DNA of 64,000 nucleotides, from assembly GCF_003259745.1 (NCBI RefSeq), contig NZ_QLMC01000001.1, forward strand, positions 1,674,001 through 1,738,000, in the 5' to 3' direction. Both the position numbers and the translations under genes were made by a program. Of this stretch, positions 1 to 8,078 are shown piece after piece. The stretch comes from Larkinella arboricola. Lineage in GTDB: Bacteria; Bacteroidota; Bacteroidia; Cytophagales; Spirosomataceae. Each line of letters starts with the position of its first letter. Position 1 is the first letter of the stretch. The notes beneath the pieces were generated by a model. It was not told the origin of the DNA, ran no database searches, and saw only the letters and a list, made by a program, of their open reading frames with translations.

Positions 1-804
1 GGTTCCGGTTACGCATCCCGCGATTATAATGATGTGTCGAAACTCAGTACGAAGGAAACCACTCAGATTGCCATGCAGAAAGCCCTGGCGTCTACTAAAG
101 CGCGGGCCCTGGAGCCGGGAAAATATACCGTTATTCTGGAGCCAACGGCCGCGGGTGATCTGATCGGTTTGATGATGAATAGCTTAGATGCCCGTAATGC
201 CGAAGAAGGCCGGAGTTTCCTGAGCCGAAAAGGCGGAGGAACCCGGTTGGGCGAGAAGTTTTTCGACGAGCGGATTACGATTTATTCCGACCCGGCAAAT
301 GTTGAGATTCCGGGTTCGCCGTTTGTCGGGGGGGGCGGTGGCCGGTTTGGCGGTGGGGGCGGAGTAGATGGCCGTCCGCAGGAAAAAACGCTCTGGGTTG
401 AGAATGGCATCATCAAAAACATGAGTTATTCGCGGTATTGGGCGCAGAGCAAGGGCGTAAAAGCCACCCCGCCCCCGAGCGGATTCATCATGCAGGGCGG
501 CAGTCAGTCGCTGGCCGATTTAATTAAAAGTACCCAGAAGGGCATTTTGGTAACCCGGTTCTGGTACATCCGCGCCGTCGATCCGCAAACGCTGCTGTAT
601 ACCGGCCTGACCCGTGACGGTACGTTCTACGTGGAAAATGGCCAGATTAAATACCCGGTCAAAAACTTCCGGTTCAACGAAAGTCCGGTCATTATGCTCA
701 ACAACGTCGAAGCGCTGGGCAAACCCGTCCGCACCGGGGGCGTGCTGATTCCGCCGATGAAAATCCGGGATTTCACGTTCAGCAGCCTGTCGGACGCGGT
801 GTAA
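1..804 (+). CDS. TldE/PmbA-family protein, 3' part (cut by window start)
   Basis: The reading frame is open from base 1, so the 5' half lies outside the window; 267 codons remain before the stop. The sequence aligns along its length with the TldE at 12451-13788 (shared LEPGKYTVILEPTAA, ARNAEEGRSFLS/ARSADEGRSFLS, MSYSRYWAQ/MAYSRYWAQ, and an almost identical C-terminus ending FTFSSLSDAV). TldE partners TldD in a heterodimeric peptidase that trims unfolded or modified peptides; TldE itself carries no metal site. A glycine-rich stretch at about 328-371 (GGGGGRFGGGGG) is absent from the other copy. It is followed after 26 bases by the sigma gene. A partner tldD is probably just upstream, outside the window (inference). 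Confidence 0.88.
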   Translation, partial: GSGYASRDYNDVSKLSTKETTQIAMQKALASTKARALEPGKYTVILEPTAAGDLIGLMMNSLDARNAEEGRSFLSRKGGGTRLGEKFFDERITIYSDPANVEIPGSPFVGGGGGRFGGGGGVDGRPQEKTLWVENGIIKNMSYSRYWAQSKGVKATPPPSGFIMQGGSQSLADLIKSTQKGILVTRFWYIRAVDPQTLLYTGLTRDGTFYVENGQIKYPVKNFRFNESPVIMLNNVEALGKPVRTGGVLIPPMKIRDFTFSSLSDAV

Positions 805-830
805 AGCGGTTATTAATAGAGCTAGATTTC

Positions 831-1388
831 ATGAATGACAGTCAGGGCGAACGCCGGTTATGGGAGGACTTTCAGCAGGGCGATGAGGACGCGTACACGC
901 AGCTTTACCGCCTGCATGTAAAAGCGATGTACCGCTACGGCATGAGCCTGGTTCCCGTTTCTGAAGCGTTCGTTTTTGACTGCATTCATGATGTATTTAC
1001 CGAAATCTGGGCCAGGAAAACGCGCTTATCGGTCCCGGATAATGTTCGGTATTATTTGCTCAAGTCACTGAAAGTCCGCATTCTGCACCTGCTCAAACGT
1101 GGTGACCGACCGCACCAATCGCTTACGGCGGAAGAATTTGATGACCTCTGGATCGAACCGTCGGCAGAAGACGTAATGGCCCTTACTGAAGACGTTCTGA
1201 ACCGGCAGGAACTGGTCAAGAGACTGATTAGCCAGTTGCCGCATCGGCAGCAGGAAGCCATCCGGTTGCGGTTTGTCGAAAACATGGACTATGGCCAAAT
1301 TGCCGAAATGATGCTCCTAAACCGGCAATCGGCCCAGAATCTGGTGTTTAGGGCCGTGGAGAAAATGCGTGGCTGGCTGCTTTTTTAA
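831..1388 (+). CDS. ECF RNA polymerase sigma factor (FecI-like)
   Basis: A 185-residue sigma-70 family protein of the extracytoplasmic-function type. Region 2 spans roughly residues 20-90 (FDCIHDVFTEIWARK is the usual core-binding segment) and region 4 spans about 125-180, with LPHRQQEAIRLRFVENMDY followed by a helix-turn-helix. It lies directly before a FecR anti-sigma gene and an STN-containing SusC receptor, which is the classical Bacteroidota trans-envelope arrangement: substrate at the receptor releases the sigma factor, which then transcribes the susCD genes. The start ATG is 26 bases after the preceding stop with no purine-rich ribosome site, as usual in this phylum. Confidence 0.93.
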   Translation: MNDSQGERRLWEDFQQGDEDAYTQLYRLHVKAMYRYGMSLVPVSEAFVFDCIHDVFTEIWARKTRLSVPDNVRYYLLKSLKVRILHLLKRGDRPHQSLTAEEFDDLWIEPSAEDVMALTEDVLNRQELVKRLISQLPHRQQEAIRLRFVENMDYGQIAEMMLLNRQSAQNLVFRAVEKMRGWLLF

Positions 1389-1449
1389 ATTTTTCATAAA
1401 AATTCCTTTCCGCTGAGTATGAACGATAAGCCAATGTCATCTACTGCAA

Positions 1450-2583
1450 ATGACCGGCTATTCCGTGCAGAACCCTTACAAACATTTCAGCATTACCGAT
1501 TTTGTAACTGACGATGCGTTTTTGCAACATCAATTACAGCCGACGGCCCAATCGGTTCAATTCTGGCAAAACTGGCTCGTGGCCAATCCCGATCAGGAAG
1601 CGGATTGGCGGCAGGCCCAAAAGCTCCTCGAAGCCGTTCAGTTAGGATTTAGCGACTATACCCGCACTTATTTATCCGAAGAAGCCGAATCCCGTTTGCT
1701 GGCACGGATTCAGGCTACCAATTCTCTGCACAACGATGCGGTGTCCGTTACTCCGCTCTGGCGGAAAAACTGGATTTCATATGCCGTAGCTGCTTGTTTC
1801 CTGGTGGTGGCGGGTGTGTTTATATGGACAAAAACGCCGAAGAACGCTCCCGCATCGAGCTATGAACAGCAACTAGCTGCGGTTCAGGAACCAGTGATTG
1901 AAAAGGTAAATTTAGATACCAGCGTTCAAACCGTCCGTCTACCCGACCAAACAACCGTTCTGTTGTTTCCGAACAGCCGGTTGAGTTACACAAAGGATTT
2001 TGGCAAAATCAACCGAACCATTTATCTGTCCGGGAAAGCCATATTTGACGTGATCAGCCAGCCGCAGAAACCTTTTCTGGTGTATGCCGACGACGTTGTC
2101 ACGCGCGTGTTGGGGACTCGCTTTGAGGTTAATGCCTTTGCGAAAAATAAAGCGGTTACGGTACGGGTACAAAGGGGGCGTGTGACCGTATATCGATATA
2201 GAGCTACCGAGAAGCCGTCGACCGGGCAACTGGCGGGCGTGCTACTGTTACCCAACCAGCAGGTGGTTTTTACCCGGCAGAACGAGCAGTTCAAAAAAGA
2301 TCTTGTTGACAATCCCGTTGTGATTTTGCCCCAGCGGGAACGCCGGCCCAGCTTTGTCTATGACGAAACGCCGGTGACGGAGGTTTTTCAGCAACTCGAA
2401 AGAGCGTACGGCATTGAGATCGTGGTAGATAAAGAAGCCGTGGAAAATTGCCAGCTTACCGCATCGCTGACGGATGAAACATTGGCGGAGAAAATAAACG
2501 TCATCTGTCAGTCCATCGGTGCCACCTACGAAATCGTTGAAGCTCAGATAATTATTACTTCGCCGGGTTGTAAGGCTGATTAA
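1450..2583 (+). CDS. FecR-family anti-sigma factor
   Basis: A 377-residue inner-membrane anti-sigma protein. A cytoplasmic N-terminal part (about 1-100, with the QFWQNWLVANPDQEADWRQA type segment) should bind the sigma factor encoded just upstream. A single membrane helix lies at about 106-125 (SYAVAACFLVVAGVFIW). The periplasmic FecR domain covers about 150-265 (LPDQTTVLLFPNSRLSY, and GKAIFDV, PFLVYADDVVTRVLGTRFEV), and a C-terminal DUF4974 domain about 300-370 (FVYDETPVTEVFQQLERAYG) is what normally contacts the STN domain of the receptor. Spacing of 61 bases to the sigma gene suggests one transcript. Confidence 0.93.
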   Translation: MTGYSVQNPYKHFSITDFVTDDAFLQHQLQPTAQSVQFWQNWLVANPDQEADWRQAQKLLEAVQLGFSDYTRTYLSEEAESRLLARIQATNSLHNDAVSVTPLWRKNWISYAVAACFLVVAGVFIWTKTPKNAPASSYEQQLAAVQEPVIEKVNLDTSVQTVRLPDQTTVLLFPNSRLSYTKDFGKINRTIYLSGKAIFDVISQPQKPFLVYADDVVTRVLGTRFEVNAFAKNKAVTVRVQRGRVTVYRYRATEKPSTGQLAGVLLLPNQQVVFTRQNEQFKKDLVDNPVVILPQRERRPSFVYDETPVTEVFQQLERAYGIEIVVDKEAVENCQLTASLTDETLAEKINVICQSIGATYEIVEAQIIITSPGCKAD

Positions 2584-2695
2584 TCGAAACAGCCCTGAGA
2601 GTCAGATTAAGATTGTTCATTCAATGCGTGTTCAACTAAACTTGCTGCCTCTATGATTCTAAACGTACACTCCTAGTTTCTTCCGAAAAGAGCGG

Positions 2696-2715
2696 GCGAT
2701 GTGTGCACGCATCGC
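2696..2715. promoter_or_regulatory. near-perfect 20-bp palindrome upstream of susC-like gene
   Basis: The sequence reads GCGATG-TGTGCACG-CATCGC and differs from its reverse complement only at the two symmetric central positions. It sits about 95 bases before the susC-like start and about 110 bases after fecR. It could be an operator or a small transcript hairpin; there is no T-tract, so a terminator is unlikely. The rest of the 2584-2807 gap shows no convincing gene. Confidence 0.3.
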
Positions 2716-2807
2716 TGGCCCAAACTCTCTACTGACACAGCCTTCCGGACTGTGCAGGGAATCTATTTGCCAGATTTTTCACGATTTCGAACAAAACAAC
2801 CAAACGT

Positions 2808-5800
2808 ATGAAGCGTGCAAAACATTTACTAACCCAATTTATGAAGCTATCGTTGGTACAAATCTTTCTGGCCTGTCTCTTTTTCGGGATGTCTTGGGCC
2901 AATGATCTGTCCGCACAGGAATTGCTTAACCGCCGGCTAAGTATTCAGGCGTCCCAGAAGAAAATAAAAGCCGTGCTGGGCGACATCGAGAAGGCCACGG
3001 ACGTTCGGTTTTCGTACAGCCCCCAGATCATCCGGTCGAACCGGACGGTGACCCTCAATGTCCAGAATGCTACGCTGGGCGAAGTGCTGGATCAGCTCCT
3101 GAAACCGTTGCAGATCACCTACAACGTTGCGGGTCGGCAGATTATCCTTATCAACCTGCCGCCGAAACCGGCCCCGGATCATTCGGGCGACGGTGCGCAG
3201 GCTCCGGCCCAATCGGTGGACCGGGATGTTACCGGCAAGATTACCGATGAAAAAGGGGCGGCTTTGCCGGGCGTCAGTGTGGTGCTCAAGGGAACGTCGC
3301 GCGGGACCACAACGGACGGCGCAGGAACGTTTCGGCTGACGATTCCAAACGAGGGAGCTACGCTGGTTTTTAGTTTTGTCGGGTACGTGAAGCAGGAGGT
3401 AGCGGTGGGTAACGAAACGTCCCTAAGCATTTCACTCGCGCCCGATGCGCAGTCCCTGAGCGAAATTGTGGTGGTGGGGTATGGTACACAAAGCAAAGCG
3501 AGCCTGACCGGAGCCGTTGGTTCGGTGAAAGGAGAGGCCATTGCGTCGATTCCGACGGCGGCCCTGTCGAATACACTGGCGGGGCGGGTGCCGGGCGTCA
3601 ATGTGGTGGGTAATTCGGGCTTTGTGGGCGCCCCCTCGACAATTCAGATTCGGGGTGTCGGGTCGTTTAATAACACGGCGCCGTTGTACGTCATCGACGG
3701 TATTGTGCAGTCCAAAGCGTTGTTCGACGCGCTGGCGCCCAACGAGGTGGAAAGCATCAGTATTCTGAAAGACGCGGCCACCGCTTCGATCTACGGGGCG
3801 CGGGGGGCCAACGGGGTGGTCCTGGTGAAAACCAAATCCGGCAAGGCCCAGAAACCGGTATTCAGCTACTCAACGGTATTTTCGGCCCAGCGGACCACCC
3901 GCCCGCTGCAAAGTTACTCGGCTACAGAAGAGTTGCAGTACATCAACGACCAGGCCGAAACCTTCGGAAATCCGAAACCCATTACGCAGGAAATTTTCGA
4001 CTATTTCAAGGATAAGAGCTACAGCATTCTGGACCAGATCTGGCAGAATCCGACCTCGCAGCAGCACGATTTCAGCGTCAACGGCGGCAGCGAAAACATC
4101 TCCTATTACATGCTGACGGGTTTTAACAAGTCGATGGGTTCGTTCAAGAATACGGATTACGGACGCTATAATTTTCGCTCGAATGTAACGGCCAAGATTA
4201 ACGATTACATGAGTGTCAACCTGAACGTCAGCGGTACGCAGCGGGAGTCGGACCGGTTTTACTGGCCGTATGATGAGCCCGAATCGTATACCATCGCCGA
4301 TTTTTACCGGGCGACGTTCAACTGGACGCGGCTGTATCCGTTTTACGTCGATGCGCAGGGCAAGCCGACCGACGATTACAGAAACGGGTTTCCCGTCAGC
4401 AACGGTGGCTGGAACCCCGTGGAACTGGTGCAGAACGGCGGCTACCGGCGGCTGACGTACCGGACCCTGAACGCCATTGGCCGGTTTGATCTGAAAATAC
4501 CGTTCATCGATGGCCTGAGTACCAGCTTTCAGTATAACTACACGGCCAGCGACCGAAACGCCAAGGATTTTATCCTGTTCAACAAAAGCTACAAGTTTCT
4601 GCCAGGTTCGACTACCAACCGCTACCTGCCGGGCCCGATTGATCCCGGTCAGGTGAACGTACACAACCTGTCGAGTTCCTACGATCAGGTGGTGCAGAAT
4701 GCCTCGTTCGACAAGGCGTATCAGTTAAACTGGTTTCTGAATTACGCCCGGACGTTTGGCGCCCATCACGTTACCGGGCTGCTGGCCTACGAACAGCAGA
4801 AAGCCGTTGGTAATGCACTGAGCGGCAGTGCCCAGGATTTATTGAGCCGCGAGGTTGATCAGATTTTTAATGCCTCCACCGACCGCACCAAGCGCACCTT
4901 CGATGGCAACGAATACCACAATGCCCGGGCGTCGTGGGTGGGCCGGGCGCACTACGAATACCGCAATAAATACATCGCGGAGTTTTCGTTCCGGTACGAC
5001 GGTTCCTACATTTTTCCGGAAAATTCGCGCTGGGGATTCTTTCCTTCCGGCTCGGCGGCCTGGGTGTTGTCGGAGGAGAAATTCTTTAAAGTGCCCGTCA
5101 TTTCGTTCCTGAAAGTGCGCGGTTCGGTTGGTCTGCTCGGCGACGACGGCGCGGGCTTAATTGCAGCCTATCAGGCCCAGACCAACTACAGGGCGGGTTT
5201 GCCCTACGTATTTGGGACCTCGGTCTACAACGGTATTCAGGCCGGAACGCCACCCAACTTAAACATTACCTGGGAAAAGGCCCTAAGCTACAATGCCGGA
5301 ATTGACTTTGGTCTGCTGAACGGGAAACTGACCGGCGAGGTGGATTATTTTTACCGGCATACTTACGACATTCTGGGCCAGCGCATCCGGGTGATTCCGG
5401 GGACATACGGCGCTAACTTAAGCTCGGAAAACTACGCCCAGATGGATGTCAAAGGATTTGAGGCCGCCCTGACCTACAACAACCGGGTTGGCAACGTCCG
5501 GTATTCGGTTGGTGCGAACATGGGGTACGCCCGCGACAAGGTAGTTTTGCTCGATGAAGCCGCCGGTCTGGATCCCTGGCGCTCGGCCATCGGACACCCC
5601 AGAAACCGGGTGATGGGGTACGTTTCCGACGGGATTATCCGCGATCAGGCCACCTTGGAAGCGTTGCCCGCCAGTTTTACGCAGTTTGGCCGTAAACCGA
5701 TGCTGGGCACCATTCTTTACAAGGACATTCGCGGAACAGACTGGAGCAGCGACACGCCCGACGGAAAAATCACGGAATACGATCAGGTTTATCTGTCCGA

Positions 5801-6281
5801 CAACGGTATTCCCCGGCTCAATTACGGCATTACGCTGTTTGGCGAGTGGAAAGGTTTGTCGCTCGACGTGCTTTTTCAGGGCGTGGGTGCCTACGACCGG
5901 ATGATCAGCACGCTCAACGGCGGGGGCGTTTTCCAGACCGGCGACCGTCCGTATTTTGCCCTGTGGACCGATCACTGGACGCCCGACAACCCCGATGCCC
6001 CCTATCCGCGCGCGGGCCAGTGGTCGGAGGAGTTTGGTCCGGCACCGTCTACGTTCTGGCTGAAAAACGGGGCCTATATGCGGCTTCGCAATATTACGCT
6101 GGCCTATAATCTGCCGCTGAAATGGATCAGTACGCTTAAGATGCAATCCTGCCGGGTGTACCTCAACGGCGGTAATCTGTTTGTGATTTCGCCAATCAAA
6201 GTCATGGACCCTGAGCAAAACACGCTGGATTCGTACCCCCTCATGAAGACTTTCTCGGCGGGCCTGACCGTCAACTTCTAA
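2808..6281 (+). CDS. SusC/RagA-type TonB-dependent receptor with STN domain
   Basis: A 1157-residue outer-membrane transporter of the SusC class that imports oligosaccharides or other large nutrients with its SusD lipoprotein lid. Order of domains: signal peptide to about residue 36 (an internal Met at residue 12 is an alternative start); STN secretin/TonB short domain about 45-110 (LSIQASQKKIKAVLGDIEKA); carboxypeptidase-D-like regulatory domain about 138-215 (VTGKITDEKGAALPGVSVVL); plug about 225-345 with the family-typical VVVGYGTQ and SIYGARGANGVVLVKTKSG; then the beta-barrel to a final aromatic residue (AGLTVNF). The STN domain is the signalling part that talks to the FecR encoded upstream. 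The next gene, SusD, follows after 12 bases. Confidence 0.95.
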   Translation: MKRAKHLLTQFMKLSLVQIFLACLFFGMSWANDLSAQELLNRRLSIQASQKKIKAVLGDIEKATDVRFSYSPQIIRSNRTVTLNVQNATLGEVLDQLLKPLQITYNVAGRQIILINLPPKPAPDHSGDGAQAPAQSVDRDVTGKITDEKGAALPGVSVVLKGTSRGTTTDGAGTFRLTIPNEGATLVFSFVGYVKQEVAVGNETSLSISLAPDAQSLSEIVVVGYGTQSKASLTGAVGSVKGEAIASIPTAALSNTLAGRVPGVNVVGNSGFVGAPSTIQIRGVGSFNNTAPLYVIDGIVQSKALFDALAPNEVESISILKDAATASIYGARGANGVVLVKTKSGKAQKPVFSYSTVFSAQRTTRPLQSYSATEELQYINDQAETFGNPKPITQEIFDYFKDKSYSILDQIWQNPTSQQHDFSVNGGSENISYYMLTGFNKSMGSFKNTDYGRYNFRSNVTAKINDYMSVNLNVSGTQRESDRFYWPYDEPESYTIADFYRATFNWTRLYPFYVDAQGKPTDDYRNGFPVSNGGWNPVELVQNGGYRRLTYRTLNAIGRFDLKIPFIDGLSTSFQYNYTASDRNAKDFILFNKSYKFLPGSTTNRYLPGPIDPGQVNVHNLSSSYDQVVQNASFDKAYQLNWFLNYARTFGAHHVTGLLAYEQQKAVGNALSGSAQDLLSREVDQIFNASTDRTKRTFDGNEYHNARASWVGRAHYEYRNKYIAEFSFRYDGSYIFPENSRWGFFPSGSAAWVLSEEKFFKVPVISFLKVRGSVGLLGDDGAGLIAAYQAQTNYRAGLPYVFGTSVYNGIQAGTPPNLNITWEKALSYNAGIDFGLLNGKLTGEVDYFYRHTYDILGQRIRVIPGTYGANLSSENYAQMDVKGFEAALTYNNRVGNVRYSVGANMGYARDKVVLLDEAAGLDPWRSAIGHPRNRVMGYVSDGIIRDQATLEALPASFTQFGRKPMLGTILYKDIRGTDWSSDTPDGKITEYDQVYLSDNGIPRLNYGITLFGEWKGLSLDVLFQGVGAYDRMISTLNGGGVFQTGDRPYFALWTDHWTPDNPDAPYPRAGQWSEEFGPAPSTFWLKNGAYMRLRNITLAYNLPLKWISTLKMQSCRVYLNGGNLFVISPIKVMDPEQNTLDSYPLMKTFSAGLTVNF

Positions 6282-6293
6282 CCCTGAAACCGT

Positions 6294-8003
6294 ATGAAAA
6301 AGATACTATCCATCGTCTGCTGCCTGCTAACCGGAACGGCTTTCATTCAGAGTTGTAAAAACGACGAGCTGCTCAATCTGCAAAACCCGCAGGCTTATAA
6401 CCCCAGCGAGGTCTGGCGGGACCAGAATCTGGCCAATGCCTACCTGGTGGATATTTACGCGTCGCTGCCGGGCTGGCCGGTCAATCAGGGCGATTATGCC
6501 GACGAAAGCGCCAACGTTCTCGGCCCCGATTACGTGACGACCTCCAATAATAATTTTAAGTACTGGCCCTATAATACCATCCGAAAAATCAATATTCTGC
6601 TGACGGAAATCGACGGCGGAACCCTGCCGGAAGCGTTCAAGAACAGCCTCAAGGGGCAGGCCCATTTTTTACGGGCGTTTCATTATTTCAAAGCCGTCGT
6701 CTACCACGGGGGTGTCCCGATTCTGGACAAGCCGCAGCTGTTAACGGATTCGCTGAGCGTGGCCCGTAATTCCACCGCCGAGTGTTTTGCTTTCATTTTG
6801 CAGGACCTGGACAACGCCATCAAGATGCTGCCCGACAAATACACCGGTGCTGATTTTGGCCGGATGGACAAGGCCGCGGCTACGGCTTTCAAAGGTCGGG
6901 TGATGCTCTACAAGGCCAGTCCGCAGTTCAATCCGGCTAATCCGTACAGCAATAGCTACTGGGCGGATGCATACACGACCAACAAAACCGCCAGGGAGTT
7001 TCTGGAAGGACTCGGCTACGGTCTGTATCCCGACTACGCAGGCATCTGGATGAACGAAGGAAACCGGGAGGATATTATGACGGTGATTTACCAGAATCCC
7101 GGGAAAATAAACGGTCGGATGGAACACTGCATCCGGCCGCTCGGACAGTCGAAGGACTGCACCGGGGCCGACAATCCGGTTTGGGATCTGGTGTCACAGT
7201 ATCCAATGAAAGATGGCAAACAACCGGGCACTTCGACCAAATATCCCTACAATGTCCAGACCTTCTGGCAAAACCGTGACCCGCGTTTCGACGCCACCAT
7301 TGCTTATAACGGTTCCATCTTTCCGTTGGGTGTTCGGGCCGATTACCGACAGTATACGGACCTACAACTGGGTGGTCTGGTTGATGGTTTCGGGCCCGGT
7401 CAGCAATTCAACCGATCCGGTTTTTATACCCGTAAAGGTGTCGATAACTCGTTGTCCCAGGCCCAGGTGGCTCTAAACGCCGTCGATTGGGTTGAGATTC
7501 GGTTTGCGGAAGTCCTGCTGAACTTTGCCGAAGCTGCCAACGAAACCGGGCATTCGGACGAAGCACTGGCGGTATTAAAGCAAATCCGGCAGCGGGCCGG
7601 AATCGAAGCCGGAACCGACGGCCTGTACGGTCTGAAAAACGGCATGACCCGTCTGGAAATGCGCGACGCTATTTATCAGGAACGCTTTATCGAGTTTGCG
7701 TTTGAAGGCAAGCGATTCTGGGATATGCGGAGGCTCCGGAGAATGTCCGAGCTGAACGGTAAAGCCAAATCGGGTCTGCAAGCTCAGTTGAAACCCGGCC
7801 TGGACCCCAACGACCGCTCCAAAGTGTTTGTACCGACCGACTTTACCTATACCGTCCGGGAGCTGATTATCAACGGACCCCGGCAGATGGTTTTGCCCGA
7901 GTCGTACTATTTCTTCCCAATCGCGCAGGGCGAAATTGAAAAGAATCCCAAGCTGAAACAAAACAAAGACTGGGGCGGCACGTTTGACCCGACTCTCCAG
8001 TAA
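6294..8003 (+). CDS. SusD/RagB-family outer-membrane lipoprotein
   Basis: A 569-residue nutrient-binding lipoprotein. The signal peptide ends in a lipobox at about residue 21 (TAFIQSCKND), giving a lipid-anchored surface protein. The TPR-like SusD N-terminal region (LKGQAHFLRAFHYFKAV; AAATAFKGRVMLYKA) and the C-terminal RagB/SusD region (VEIRFAEVLLNFAEAANE; RDAIYQERFIEFAFEGKRFWDMRRL) are both complete. It pairs with the receptor encoded 12 bases upstream, and the ligand is unknown. Confidence 0.95.
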   Translation: MKKILSIVCCLLTGTAFIQSCKNDELLNLQNPQAYNPSEVWRDQNLANAYLVDIYASLPGWPVNQGDYADESANVLGPDYVTTSNNNFKYWPYNTIRKINILLTEIDGGTLPEAFKNSLKGQAHFLRAFHYFKAVVYHGGVPILDKPQLLTDSLSVARNSTAECFAFILQDLDNAIKMLPDKYTGADFGRMDKAAATAFKGRVMLYKASPQFNPANPYSNSYWADAYTTNKTAREFLEGLGYGLYPDYAGIWMNEGNREDIMTVIYQNPGKINGRMEHCIRPLGQSKDCTGADNPVWDLVSQYPMKDGKQPGTSTKYPYNVQTFWQNRDPRFDATIAYNGSIFPLGVRADYRQYTDLQLGGLVDGFGPGQQFNRSGFYTRKGVDNSLSQAQVALNAVDWVEIRFAEVLLNFAEAANETGHSDEALAVLKQIRQRAGIEAGTDGLYGLKNGMTRLEMRDAIYQERFIEFAFEGKRFWDMRRLRRMSELNGKAKSGLQAQLKPGLDPNDRSKVFVPTDFTYTVRELIINGPRQMVLPESYYFFPIAQGEIEKNPKLKQNKDWGGTFDPTLQ

Positions 8004-8078
8004 GACTTGATTTTACGTCGAACCGTAGTCAACCACTACGGTTCGGCAAAAGCGTTTCTTCACCATTCCCATTGCCTG

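Noticed and set aside
2699-2905. Short frame at the start of the susC-like gene
   Set aside because: It overlaps the signal peptide and STN start of the receptor in another frame and has no conserved features.
5418-6218. Open frame of 266 codons on the minus strand
   Set aside because: Antisense to the susC-like gene in a codon-biased stretch; no domain seen.
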